Source: Chryseobacterium arachidis (lineage in GTDB: Bacteria > Bacteroidota > Bacteroidia > Flavobacteriales > Weeksellaceae). From it: a DNA stretch of 64,000 bases. Shown in pieces: positions 1 to 8,615 of this stretch. The stretch is from positions 124,001 to 188,000 of the forward strand of contig NZ_FQUT01000001.1 of NCBI RefSeq assembly GCF_900129245.1, read 5' to 3'. The position numbers and the translations under genes are program-made. The notes beneath the pieces were generated by a model. It made no database searches. It had not been told where the DNA came from and saw nothing but the letters and a program-made list of their open reading frames with translations. Numbering within the stretch: position 1 is the stretch's first letter; the number at the start of each line of letters is the position of its first letter.

Positions 1-216
1 AGCTTCCAGACCGCTTAAAACAGGCATGAAAAGCTCTATAATGAACACATCTTCCTGTCTTCTGTAATTTCTGCTGATCAGCTCGTGGCCGTTGTTGCAG
101 TCATTAAGAAGGATGTAGAAAGGATTTTCCGTAAGCGTCTTGATCAGGATCTTTTTAAAATAAAAATCACTGTCTGCTATAGAAAATCTTACAGTGTTTG
201 ATATTAGGTTACTCAC
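1..216 (-). CDS. Response regulator receiver domain, N-terminal part (cut by window edge)
   Basis: This is the first 72 residues of a minus-strand protein that runs off the left edge. I take GTG at 214-216 as the start; the frame stays open a further 30 bases upstream, and no ATG is available. The translation has the pattern of a CheY-like receiver domain: a beta strand ending in ADSD at residues 14-17, then FIIELFMPVLSGLEA near residues 58-72, which matches the strand, phosphoacceptor site and MP-x-x-x-G loop of response regulators. The phosphoacceptor aspartate is replaced by glutamate (residue 61). The output domain lies outside the window; a DNA-binding C-terminus would be usual. The gene is divergent from the T6SS structural operon, so a regulatory role there is possible but is inference. 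Confidence 0.6.
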   Translation of the reverse strand, partial: MSNLISNTVRFSIADSDFYFKKILIKTLTENPFYILLNDCNNGHELISRNYRRQEDVFIIELFMPVLSGLEA

Positions 217-316
217 TTTGTTATTAATCGATTTGGTGAATGGTCATTAAATTAAGGGACTAAATTATGAAAATATAGTGAAAGTGAAAATTAATCTTAA
301 ATTAATTAAAAAAATG

Positions 317-346
317 CTTGTTTATAACTTAAATACTTAAATTTTG
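317..346 (+). promoter_or_regulatory. Possible promoter of the tssO-tssR operon
   Basis: The intergenic region 217-396 is very AT rich. A TTGTTT at about 319-324 and a TAAATTTTG at 338-346 resemble the flavobacterial -33 and -7 (TAnnTTTG) elements with roughly normal spacing. The -7 match has one extra base, so this is a weak call. It would give a leader of about 45 nt before the ATG at 397. Confidence 0.3.
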
Positions 347-396
347 TACATAAATTATTTTTTTATAATTTCACAGACCAAACAAATCACAAATAT

Positions 397-933
397 ATGT
401 CTTCAAATCGGGAAAAAAAATTAAATAAAAAAGACGTCAGTTTAGGCGTTTGGAAATTTATTCTATCATTTATTGTACTCTCAGGTGTTTCTTTCATCTG
501 TGTTTTTTTCTTTTTCAAAAGTTACGATCTGCAGCGTCAAGGCGTTAAAAAACAGGCAGATGACTATCGCGAGATGCTTTCCAGAGGAGATGTGCTTAAA
601 ACTCATGTCGACAGTATTTTGTACAGAATGGACAAATTAAACATCAGCAAAGTAGATAATGACATCATCCTGAGGAATTCTATTATGGATAACGTTCAGG
701 ATGCCAAAAATATTATGGGGAAGGATAGTGTGGATAATTTTAAGCACTATTCTATTCTGATGAAGCAGATAGAGCCGATGCTGGCTTTAAAAACCGAGAT
801 CGTAAAAGTTTCTTATAAAGAGCAGATCGCTCTTCGTGATATTTCAGAGTGCCGCGGTAAAATCGGTATTGTAAATAATGAGCTTAAAGTAGATCCTACA
901 AGAAATTTTACAGGAAGCAGACGTAGAAGATAA
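397..933 (+). CDS. tssO: T6SSiii transmembrane protein TssO
   Basis: This 178-residue protein is a predicted component of the trans-envelope complex specific to Bacteroidota T6SSs, which lack the proteobacterial TssJLM complex. One strong hydrophobic segment at residues 20-42 follows a basic N-terminus (SSNREKKLNKKD). The rest is helical, charged and probably periplasmic, which suits a single-pass inner-membrane protein. The last residues are very basic (SRRRR). It is the first gene of a same-strand run of four, followed after 12 nt by a second protein of the same size and topology, then by PKD and TssR proteins. That arrangement, as much as the sequence, supports the name. I did not align it to the family. 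Confidence 0.7.
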   Translation: MSSNREKKLNKKDVSLGVWKFILSFIVLSGVSFICVFFFFKSYDLQRQGVKKQADDYREMLSRGDVLKTHVDSILYRMDKLNISKVDNDIILRNSIMDNVQDAKNIMGKDSVDNFKHYSILMKQIEPMLALKTEIVKVSYKEQIALRDISECRGKIGIVNNELKVDPTRNFTGSRRRR

Positions 934-945
934 AAACGAAAAAGT

Positions 946-1470
946 ATGCAGGGACAAATCACACTATCAAAAAAAGAAAAGCATTATCAGTTTTTATATT
1001 TAATTCTGATGCTTTTTGCCGCAATTATCTTTTTAGGAATTCTTTTCCTGAAAGGTTTTGAGTCTCCGTTTTCAGATGAGGATGTCATTTCCATTCAAAG
1101 TCTTGAAGAAAAAGCCAAATTCGATCAGAAACAGAAATTTACTTTCAAATTGTTAGACAGTACTTTTTCGCAGATCGACAGGTTAAAGGATGAAGCGCCG
1201 CAGCCTTTCGTAGAAAACAACATCATGAACGGAATTAATGATGTGGCCAACCAGTTGGCGAATGATAATACTACCGATATCAGAAAAGACGCGTATCCGC
1301 AGATCGCAAAATTTTATAAGATGTATTTTGACGATAAAAAAGTTATTTCCAGCAAAACCGAGAATATCAAGAGCTTCGAAAAACAGTTTGAGGAATGCTC
1401 TATTGGCTTTAAAGAAAAGAAAAGTCAGCTTTTCCAACGAGAAACTGCTTTAAAAGCCAGAACTCAGTAA
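946..1470 (+). CDS. Second TssO-like T6SSiii transmembrane protein
   Basis: This 174-residue protein has the same plan as the gene before it: a short charged N-terminus, one transmembrane segment at about residues 15-36 (FLYLILMLFAAIIFLGILFL), then a charged alpha-helical domain likely to face the periplasm. Both proteins share a motif of the form L-D-S-x-F/L-x-x-I/M-D-x-L about 70 residues in, so they look like distant paralogues. The gap to the upstream gene is 12 nt and to the downstream PKD-protein gene 52 nt, which fits one transcript. It may be a second TssO or another named subunit such as TssQ; no lipobox is visible, which argues against the lipoprotein TssQ. Confidence 0.6.
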   Translation: MQGQITLSKKEKHYQFLYLILMLFAAIIFLGILFLKGFESPFSDEDVISIQSLEEKAKFDQKQKFTFKLLDSTFSQIDRLKDEAPQPFVENNIMNGINDVANQLANDNTTDIRKDAYPQIAKFYKMYFDDKKVISSKTENIKSFEKQFEECSIGFKEKKSQLFQRETALKARTQ

Positions 1471-1522
1471 GCTTAATTTAACTAAGAATAAAAAATAAAA
1501 CACATATCACAATCATTTAACT

Positions 1523-2434
1523 ATGAATTACTTTCAAAAAAACAAGAAGAACATTATTATTGGTGTTATTGCGACTTTGCTCATAGCGGCATTGGTGGCA
1601 TTATGGTTGCAGAAGAAGGTGATACACTCTGCCGATGATATTATCGGTACTGTAAATCCGTCTACTATTGCTGTAGGAGATACACTTTTGTTCGAGGATA
1701 TGACGCAGTTTGCAAAAACCAGAAGATGGAATTTTGGGGACGGACAATCATCAGATAAAAGCAGAGGAATCCATTTTTACAATAAACCGGGATATTATCA
1801 GGTAACATTGATTATCGACAACAAATACTCCAAGTCTTTTCCTGTAATGGTGTCCGCAAGAACACTTCCTAAGCCGAAAGATTCTACAGAAGTTAAAGCG
1901 AGAATCGAGGCAAACAGCCAGGCGATGCAGCTTGAAAATGTACAGTTTTTGGCAGTTGCAGACGGGGCTACGCAGTTCACATGGAAATTTGGCGAAACCG
2001 GAAATATCGATTCTAAGGATAAAATGACTTTTTATTCCTACAAAAAACCGGGTGATTATATCGTAACGCTGTACACAGATAAAAGCGAAGAGCCTGTTCT
2101 GCATCACATCAAAATCCTTCCTGGTTACGATGCCATGAAAGAAGAAGTGAATATTGAGGATGCTTACGCTAAAGTAGATAACGATTTTAAATATCACCTT
2201 CAGCAGATCGCCAACGGAAATAGCTTCAATACGCATTACAATTATTTACTGAAGACTTATTTGTGTAACAACGAAAATACAGTGGTGAAGGTTAACGACA
2301 GCAAAGTAAACAACTTTTACATGTATTGTGCAGGTCTTCAGTTTGATAAAAACATGGTGATCCAGACGGTAAAAGTAAATCTTGATGATAAGCAGGATTG
2401 TGTAACCAAAGTCGATATTAATCAAAGTAAATAA
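1523..2434 (+). CDS. tssP: T6SSiii PKD-domain membrane protein, TssP-like
   Basis: This 303-residue protein has an N-terminal membrane anchor (about residues 10-29, IIIGVIATLLIAALVALWLQ) followed by two PKD-type beta-sandwich domains. The first carries the typical WNFGDG motif (about residues 69-74) and ends KPGYYQVTLIID. The second has WKFGETG and KPGDYIVTLYTD. The last 100 residues are a mixed domain with two cysteines near YLCNN and MYCAG that could form a disulphide. In Bacteroidota T6SS loci a PKD protein sits beside TssO and TssR and is thought to span the periplasm. The tssP name is taken from that context and is moderately certain; the PKD fold is well supported by the motifs. Confidence 0.65.
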   Translation: MNYFQKNKKNIIIGVIATLLIAALVALWLQKKVIHSADDIIGTVNPSTIAVGDTLLFEDMTQFAKTRRWNFGDGQSSDKSRGIHFYNKPGYYQVTLIIDNKYSKSFPVMVSARTLPKPKDSTEVKARIEANSQAMQLENVQFLAVADGATQFTWKFGETGNIDSKDKMTFYSYKKPGDYIVTLYTDKSEEPVLHHIKILPGYDAMKEEVNIEDAYAKVDNDFKYHLQQIANGNSFNTHYNYLLKTYLCNNENTVVKVNDSKVNNFYMYCAGLQFDKNMVIQTVKVNLDDKQDCVTKVDINQSK

Positions 2435-2481
2435 TTTCCCGTTCACATTTGCTGAACGCACCAATCATTAAATAAATTAGG

Positions 2482-4881
2482 ATGAAAAATAAATTTCCTT
2501 TAGCAGCATATTACGTTGGGGTTTCTGTTTTACTGGTAAGTTGCCAGGTAAAGCTTCCTTCCAAAAGAACTCCGGAACCATCACAATACGGGCAGGTAGA
2601 CAATGCATCTGTCATTAACGGATATCCAAAAAAATCTGTGCCTTGGATCGCTATTTCAGACAGATCCCGAAATACGGCATATTTGGATAAAAATGATGAA
2701 AAATCTTACAAAGAAGTTAAGTTTCTGGAGCCTCTAATGGTGTTGAAAAACAGAGACGGAATGGTAAAAGTAGCAGAGTATATCCCTGATGCTTTAATGA
2801 AAAAAGTTTCTTCAAAACAAATCAAAACTTACGGATGGATTCCGGAATCTGATCTTCTGCTTTGGAGTAATTCTTTAAAAAGCGAAAAGACAGGTTTTCC
2901 TGTAAGAGTGGCTGTTTTGCCAAGCAACAGTGAAGTGATCAGAAACTCTGAAAGATATTATAAAAACGATTCGATTAAAGTTTTCAATTCGCCAAGTCTT
3001 ATCGAAGAGGCTAATGTGAAAATCCCGAACGGACAGATCGTTTACGTGTACAAACAGGCTGAAAATAATAAAAGATTTTTGGTAGGGAAAAAGCCGTCTG
3101 TGGATATGGACAGCATCAGTACAGGTTTATATGGCTGGGTAAGCTCAAATGTTGTTTCTGCCTGGGGAGAGCGTTCTGCCGTAAAAATGAAAAATACGAC
3201 AGGGATTACAGAAACTACTTTGGGAATCCATGAAGGAGCTCCGAACAGCAGCCAGACGGAAAACAAAACGGCAATTCTTTTAACGGATGTGAACAGCAGG
3301 ACTCCGCTTGAAAATATCTATCCGGTAACGTTACCGCTTACTGAAGCTCCGACTCCTGATTCGAAAACGAAGTACTTTACCAATATTCTGGACTACAGTA
3401 AAAATTATATTTACAATGTTTTAGGAGAGCCTATTCGTTTCGACCGTTACAGAGAAATTACAGAAAAAAATAAAAAAATTAATATTGTTTTTGCATTGGA
3501 TATCAGTGCGCCCAATGCACCTTATGCACCGATTGTAAAATCTTTATTGCAGGATTTACAGCTAAGATTCGAAAAGCCTTCTTACTTTAATCAGGTGAAA
3601 TATGGAGTTGTTTTGTACAAAAATAACCCTTGTGGAGAAAATGTAGCAGTTTCTACCTTAAGCACGGATTACAGCAAGATTACCTCATTTATTGCTGATA
3701 AAAGCAATGAAATGAACTGTGCAAGCAACAGCGGATATCAGCCGGTAAACGAAGGCTTGATGGCAGCCGGAGATCTTCTTTCAGCGGTTCCTGATGAAAC
3801 CAATATTGTGGTAACTGTGGGTACTTCTGCCAGCCAAAGTGGAAATATGTACGGGGTGATCAATTCATTAACGCAGGCTCAGGCAAGAATAATCATGTTC
3901 CAGACCAGTGCGAGATCTTCGGATACGTATAATGATTTTGTACTGATGGCAGAAAATGTGGTCACCAATACAGCAAAAAATATCGCTGAACTGAAGAAAC
4001 AGAAAATCATCAATCAGAGTGATGTTTTAACAAAGAATAACTTCAGTCTTGTAGAAGGGGATGCAGGGTTTTTCTCATTGGATTATCCTAAGCAGAGTAT
4101 GGCTCAGGGATTCGTAATTTTCCCTAAAAAGGGGGATATTGCAACTCCGGGTTATCTTAAGAAGTCTGTCGACAGCTTAATTTCGCAGGTAACTTTGGAT
4201 AATGTTACCATGGATAAATCTTTAAATGAATATTTCCACTCTTCAGTAGGAGCGGGGAGAACTGATGTTGATGTAAAATATAAATATATATATTCGGGGC
4301 TTACCAATCCGGTTCCTGCAGGGATTGCAGCACAGCTTATTAACTACGGAAATCCGTTTTTGGTTAAAGGATATATTCCAAGTGAACTGAAAGAATATAA
4401 GCCGGGATTGGAAAAAGGAATTTTAATTTCTGAAACCGAGTATGATAATTTAAAACTTTTCTATAACGAAGTATATAAAAATACACAAGCTGATAAACCG
4501 GACTTCAGCCAGGGAAGAGCGATAAGAGAATATGTGAAGTTGCTGAAAAAGTATAACCCGACCATAAAGTTTGTGGATAAAGGAGAGCTTTACAAACAGC
4601 CGATGTCTTATGCGGTGGGAGCCAGCACAGGATTTGATCTTTCCGAGGAGGAGCTTATGACGAAATTTATGCTGAAAGGCTGGAAAAAATCTAAGATTGT
4701 AAGAAATGAAACGGTGAAAAATTATTTTGCTAATTACAAGAACTTAGCAGAAAGGATGTTATCGCATAGAAATGATCCGGCCGTAAAAATTCAGCAAAAC
4801 GGGCAGACATTTTATTGGCTGAACGAATACTTTATGCCAACCATGCTCCCTGTTGAAGCACCGGAATATACTAAACATTAA
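2482..4881 (+). CDS. tssR: T6SSiii outer-membrane-associated lipoprotein TssR
   Basis: This 799-residue protein starts with a lipoprotein signal peptide ending in LLVSC, so Cys21 would be lipidated. Residues about 45-230 contain SH3-like beta segments (YGWIPESDLLLW, YGWVSSNVVSAW). Residues about 330-500 look like a von Willebrand A-type fold (NIVFALDISAPNAPYAPIV), although the metal-binding DxSxS motif is changed to DISAP. The C-terminal third is unassigned. Size, lipobox and position at the end of the TssO/PKD run match TssR, the large lipoprotein of T6SSiii systems. A strong terminator follows 14 nt later, so this is the last gene of the structural operon in this window. Confidence 0.75.
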   Translation: MKNKFPLAAYYVGVSVLLVSCQVKLPSKRTPEPSQYGQVDNASVINGYPKKSVPWIAISDRSRNTAYLDKNDEKSYKEVKFLEPLMVLKNRDGMVKVAEYIPDALMKKVSSKQIKTYGWIPESDLLLWSNSLKSEKTGFPVRVAVLPSNSEVIRNSERYYKNDSIKVFNSPSLIEEANVKIPNGQIVYVYKQAENNKRFLVGKKPSVDMDSISTGLYGWVSSNVVSAWGERSAVKMKNTTGITETTLGIHEGAPNSSQTENKTAILLTDVNSRTPLENIYPVTLPLTEAPTPDSKTKYFTNILDYSKNYIYNVLGEPIRFDRYREITEKNKKINIVFALDISAPNAPYAPIVKSLLQDLQLRFEKPSYFNQVKYGVVLYKNNPCGENVAVSTLSTDYSKITSFIADKSNEMNCASNSGYQPVNEGLMAAGDLLSAVPDETNIVVTVGTSASQSGNMYGVINSLTQAQARIIMFQTSARSSDTYNDFVLMAENVVTNTAKNIAELKKQKIINQSDVLTKNNFSLVEGDAGFFSLDYPKQSMAQGFVIFPKKGDIATPGYLKKSVDSLISQVTLDNVTMDKSLNEYFHSSVGAGRTDVDVKYKYIYSGLTNPVPAGIAAQLINYGNPFLVKGYIPSELKEYKPGLEKGILISETEYDNLKLFYNEVYKNTQADKPDFSQGRAIREYVKLLKKYNPTIKFVDKGELYKQPMSYAVGASTGFDLSEEELMTKFMLKGWKKSKIVRNETVKNYFANYKNLAERMLSHRNDPAVKIQQNGQTFYWLNEYFMPTMLPVEAPEYTKH

Positions 4882-4895
4882 TAACTTATAATATG

Positions 4896-4924
4896 AAAAG
4901 CGGAAATTTTTTTCCGCTTTTTTT
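4896..4924 (+). terminator. Rho-independent terminator after tssR
   Basis: The inverted repeat AAAGCGGAAA / TTTCCGCTTT has a short T-rich loop and is followed by a run of T. It separates the structural operon from the PAAR-like/effector operon. Confidence 0.85.
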
Positions 4925-4944
4925 ATTTTTTAATGTAAATTTTT

Positions 4945-4952
4945 TATCTTTG
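4945..4952 (+). promoter_or_regulatory. -7 promoter element TATCTTTG for the PAAR-like/effector operon
   Basis: TATCTTTG is a perfect match to the Bacteroidota -7 consensus TAnnTTTG. It lies between the terminator and the ATG at 4975 and would give a leader of about 15 nt. The same octamer precedes both hcp genes in this window. Confidence 0.65.
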
Positions 4953-4974
4953 ATGTTACCCAAATTACAGTATT

Positions 4975-5478
4975 ATGTCACAGCAATCATCATCTCATGA
5001 CGGCAAACATTTTGTCGTGCAAAAAGGTAAAGCCCAATGCAATCAGGGTGATCAGTTTCCTCAGCATAAAGTAACAGCGCATCAGAAACATTATTGGAAC
5101 GATTCTGCGGGAAATGCAGACTTTCTCGGTGTTACGGAAGATGACCTGCAGTTTAATCCATCAGGACCAAGTTTCGGCAAATGTAAATTAAAGCCCACAG
5201 CAGGCGGTTATTTACCATGTTCTTATGCGCCGGCAGGAAAGTGGAAAAAAACCTACGACAAAGTGAAGATCATGGATAAAAAAACGGTGACTGAAATTTC
5301 TGAATTGCAGTGTACTGTTGGCGGACTGATTACCATTAAAGATCATGGACAGCGTGGAGAAATGAGTAAAAAGAATGTCAAAAATGCCGACAACCGAACT
5401 GTACAGCACATAAACCCGCTGGTGAAAATGCGGGATTTTAAGGAAACTGCCCTTGAAAATGAAATAGATGCCTATTAA
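4975..5478 (+). CDS. DUF4280 PAAR-like spike-tip protein
   Basis: This 167-residue protein has no signal peptide. It contains the features of the DUF4280/PAAR-like family: an early cysteine in AQCNQGDQF, a middle FGKCKLKPTAGGYLPCSYAP segment, then LQCTVGGLITIKDHGQ. In T6SS loci such proteins are thought to cap the VgrG spike and link it to cargo, as PAAR proteins do. It begins its own transcription unit, and the gene for a large effector starts 17 nt after it, so it probably helps load that effector. Family membership is recognised from the cysteine and glycine pattern; the cargo relation is inferred from position. Confidence 0.7.
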   Translation: MSQQSSSHDGKHFVVQKGKAQCNQGDQFPQHKVTAHQKHYWNDSAGNADFLGVTEDDLQFNPSGPSFGKCKLKPTAGGYLPCSYAPAGKWKKTYDKVKIMDKKTVTEISELQCTVGGLITIKDHGQRGEMSKKNVKNADNRTVQHINPLVKMRDFKETALENEIDAY

Positions 5479-5495
5479 ACTTAATACTTAATGTG

Positions 5496-8400
5496 ATGTC
5501 TAAAAAAGGAGTTTCAAAAATAAGCGGAAATCCTTCTCCTAAAGTAGGAGAAGCAACAACATATACGGTGACAGACTGGTATCCGGCGACACCACAGAAT
5601 CAGCGTGTTGAATCTGCAGTAACTTGGGAATTATTCAAAAAAAGGTCAAACGGAAGCTTTACGACGACCAATATCAAAAAAACGGGTGCCGGAATTTTTA
5701 CTTTTGGGGAAGTGGCCCATAAACATACCTACCGTTTAGAAGCTTATCTCTACGAGCCGGAAGGAATGGGTACATCTACCATTGAAATTACGCCTCAGCC
5801 GGTAGCGGTTCCCAGAATAAATAAAGTGGAACTGCAATATGTGGATGATACTCCCGGAACAACCTTCAGTTTCACTGAAAAAATGCGGGCACGCGCTCAG
5901 TGCGTAAATTTACAGGGAGAAAAATTGAAGTTTTCACTTTGGGAAGATGATGCAGCCGGTGATGGACATAATGCTAATAATCTCTTAATAGAAACAAAAG
6001 AGGCTACCGTAGATCAAACAGGGGTTGCAGTTGCTGAGTTCATGCTGACAAGAGCTTTAATCCAAAAAGCAATGCAGGGGGAAACAGATCCTCAAAAACT
6101 TGAATTTTACGTTACTGTAGAATATTTTTCTCATAATAAGCATGCGACAGATAATGTTAATTTAAATAATCCACTCCATAACCAGGCACCGGCTCAACAG
6201 CCAAGACCACAGCAGCGTTCTCCTGCTCAGCCTGCACCACCTCCGCAGCCTGCCGGGAATAATAACACTCCGCCCAGAGCTCAAAATTCGCCTGCTGCGG
6301 AAAAGCCTCAGTCTAAAAAAGAAGAAAAAGGTATTGTAGAAAGTGTAACCAATTGGTGGAATAATCTTGAATTGTGGGATTGGGGTGAAGCAAAAGGTAA
6401 GGCTGAGGCAAAACAGCCTTCCACTCCACAACCTAATGACGGTAAAACAGTAAGTGTGGTTCAGGGATCTTCGGTAGAAGAACTGATGGATGCTTATTTT
6501 GCCAAGAAAGAGTATACAAAACAGACCGGAGAAGCGGCCGGAACATTGGAGTACACCATTGGAAGCAACGGAAACCGTACTTCCACAGATGCTGAAAAAA
6601 CAAGAATTGCCAATATTATTTTAGGGAAGCCGGCTATCAAAGCTTTAGCTTCAAAAAAAGAATACACTACTCTTGAGGCTATAAAAAGTGCTTTAACGAA
6701 AGAGGCTTATAATAAAAATGAAAAAATAACTATTCAGACTTTTAAACTGGGAGCTGAATTTAAGAAAGTGAATAGTGCAGCACTGGATTCTAAGCTGTAT
6801 TTAGTCGCAAGAACTGCCGGATTAAACGGAAAGCAGGCAACGATTACCATTAAAGAAAAAGATGGATTGATAAAAGGCTCACCCGATGCTATTCTGCCGG
6901 CTCTTGAAATTACGGAAGCCCAGATGGAGGCAACTGCAGCTTCTTCAGGAGAAGTACAGGGAACAGAGAAAACGCAATTTACCGGAACGATAGAAAACGG
7001 TATGGTGAAAATACCGATCCACCTACGACCAAAATCCAATGATGAACTCACCCAATGGAAGGAAAAGTTGGCAAAAGGAAAAGAGGATGGCACCTATACA
7101 TATAAATTCGGAGGACCTAATAATGTAGCCAATGAAGACGATAAGAAAAGAATTGCACAGATTGTTCTGAATAATGCTAAAAAAGGAAATGCCAATAACA
7201 CAAAAATTGCAGACGGCAAAACTGCCCATCTGGATGAGATTGTAAAAGTACTGCAGATAAAAGCATATGCTTCAGGTGATACCATAACCTTTAAACTTCA
7301 TAAAAAAGAAAAAGAATTATTGTATTTGAATGTTAAAGCACAGGGAGAAAAGCAGCATGATAAAAACTTCCTGAAAGCAGAAGGCGCTTATTTTGTTTTG
7401 GGCAAAAACTGCTTCTGCAACAGAGATATTACCATTACTGAATTTGAAATTATTCTTAAAAAACTGAGAGAATCTGAAGGCGTATCCAATACAAATTCTG
7501 TTTTTTATGCAGATAACTGTAATGTAGACGACAAAACCAATGCAGGATTTCTTGCTCAGCTTAATAAAATATTTAAAGATTTCGAAATCAATACCTGTAT
7601 CAGAAAAATCCATTTCTTAGCGCAGGTGTATCATGAAAGTGATAAATTCCAGACAACTTTAGAATATGCCAACGGCTCAAAATATGATCCGGGACGTCAC
7701 GCCGATGCTATTGGAAACGGAAATACAGTGGCAGGAGACGGAGAAAAATACAAAGGAAAAGGACTGATGCAGCTCACCTGGAAGAATAATTACAGTAAAT
7801 ACAAAGCATATTCGGGTGAAGATGTAGTGGCAAGTCCTTTACGGGTTGCAGAAGAACTGGAGTTGGCGGTTAATTCAGCAGCGTGGTTCTGGACTCAGGG
7901 TAAAGTATTGGGTAATGGAACGGAATGGACGGTTCCCGATACCAGCTACAGCCAATATGACCACTCAGTAGGAAAGAAATTTCCGAAAACCCAGATTTCA
8001 AATACAACACCATCGGGAACAACGAGCTATGCAACCATCAATATGAATCTTTTGGCAGATAAAGATTATATCGATACGATAAGCTGGCTGGTAAACGGTG
8101 GTGGAAACGGGAGACAGGAAAGAAGAAATTACCTTAAAGAAATTAAAAAAATATTCGGGTATCCTGAAGATTGCGCTAATACCGAAGCTACAGCAACGGG
8201 TGCGGTGACGATAAGACTGACAAGGAAATGGCAGACCGACAATTCCACGATTGGCGAGTTCTCCATAGACAATTCTACCATCTCCGGATATATTCTGGAA
8301 GAGAAAGGCCCTGATACCACCGTTTCCGGAATGGAGCAAAGGGTGCCTATAGGAACCTACAAGCTTGAATGGCATTCAGGAACCAAATTTGCAAAAGCTT

Positions 8401-8615
8401 TAAAGCTGTCCAATGATGTGGTTTCTGCCAGCAGGGCTATACTTATTCATGCCGGAAATACCGCTGCAGATACTGAAGGGTGTCTTCTTCCGGGATCTTC
8501 GAAATCTACAGATTTTGTGGGAGGAAGCAGGGATAAACTGAACGAGATTTTCAACTTTGTGGATGAGCAGGGAATTGACGGCGCACAAATAATTATAACC
8601 GAAGCGTATGAATAA
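5496..8615 (+). CDS. Large modular T6SS effector with GH19-like and DUF5675-like domains
   Basis: I chose ATG 5496 over GTG 5493, giving 1039 residues without a signal peptide. Residues 1-230 form two Ig-like beta domains. Residues 230-270 are a Pro/Gln/Ala linker. Residues about 325-430 and 515-625 are an internal duplication (TRIANIILG and KRIAQIVLN mark matching positions). Residues about 630-880 resemble a family 19 glycoside hydrolase or lysozyme: LAQVYHESDKF, with Glu714 the candidate acid, then KGKGLMQLTWKNNY. Residues about 905-1039 resemble DUF5675 (VPIGTYKLEWHSGTKF, ILIHAGNTAADTEGCLLPG), a fold found in phage and T6SS proteins. The protein probably cuts peptidoglycan in the periplasm of target cells. 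The next gene overlaps it by 8 nt, as expected for an effector with its immunity protein. Confidence 0.7.
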   Translation: MSKKGVSKISGNPSPKVGEATTYTVTDWYPATPQNQRVESAVTWELFKKRSNGSFTTTNIKKTGAGIFTFGEVAHKHTYRLEAYLYEPEGMGTSTIEITPQPVAVPRINKVELQYVDDTPGTTFSFTEKMRARAQCVNLQGEKLKFSLWEDDAAGDGHNANNLLIETKEATVDQTGVAVAEFMLTRALIQKAMQGETDPQKLEFYVTVEYFSHNKHATDNVNLNNPLHNQAPAQQPRPQQRSPAQPAPPPQPAGNNNTPPRAQNSPAAEKPQSKKEEKGIVESVTNWWNNLELWDWGEAKGKAEAKQPSTPQPNDGKTVSVVQGSSVEELMDAYFAKKEYTKQTGEAAGTLEYTIGSNGNRTSTDAEKTRIANIILGKPAIKALASKKEYTTLEAIKSALTKEAYNKNEKITIQTFKLGAEFKKVNSAALDSKLYLVARTAGLNGKQATITIKEKDGLIKGSPDAILPALEITEAQMEATAASSGEVQGTEKTQFTGTIENGMVKIPIHLRPKSNDELTQWKEKLAKGKEDGTYTYKFGGPNNVANEDDKKRIAQIVLNNAKKGNANNTKIADGKTAHLDEIVKVLQIKAYASGDTITFKLHKKEKELLYLNVKAQGEKQHDKNFLKAEGAYFVLGKNCFCNRDITITEFEIILKKLRESEGVSNTNSVFYADNCNVDDKTNAGFLAQLNKIFKDFEINTCIRKIHFLAQVYHESDKFQTTLEYANGSKYDPGRHADAIGNGNTVAGDGEKYKGKGLMQLTWKNNYSKYKAYSGEDVVASPLRVAEELELAVNSAAWFWTQGKVLGNGTEWTVPDTSYSQYDHSVGKKFPKTQISNTTPSGTTSYATINMNLLADKDYIDTISWLVNGGGNGRQERRNYLKEIKKIFGYPEDCANTEATATGAVTIRLTRKWQTDNSTIGEFSIDNSTISGYILEEKGPDTTVSGMEQRVPIGTYKLEWHSGTKFAKALKLSNDVVSASRAILIHAGNTAADTEGCLLPGSSKSTDFVGGSRDKLNEIFNFVDEQGIDGAQIIITEAYE

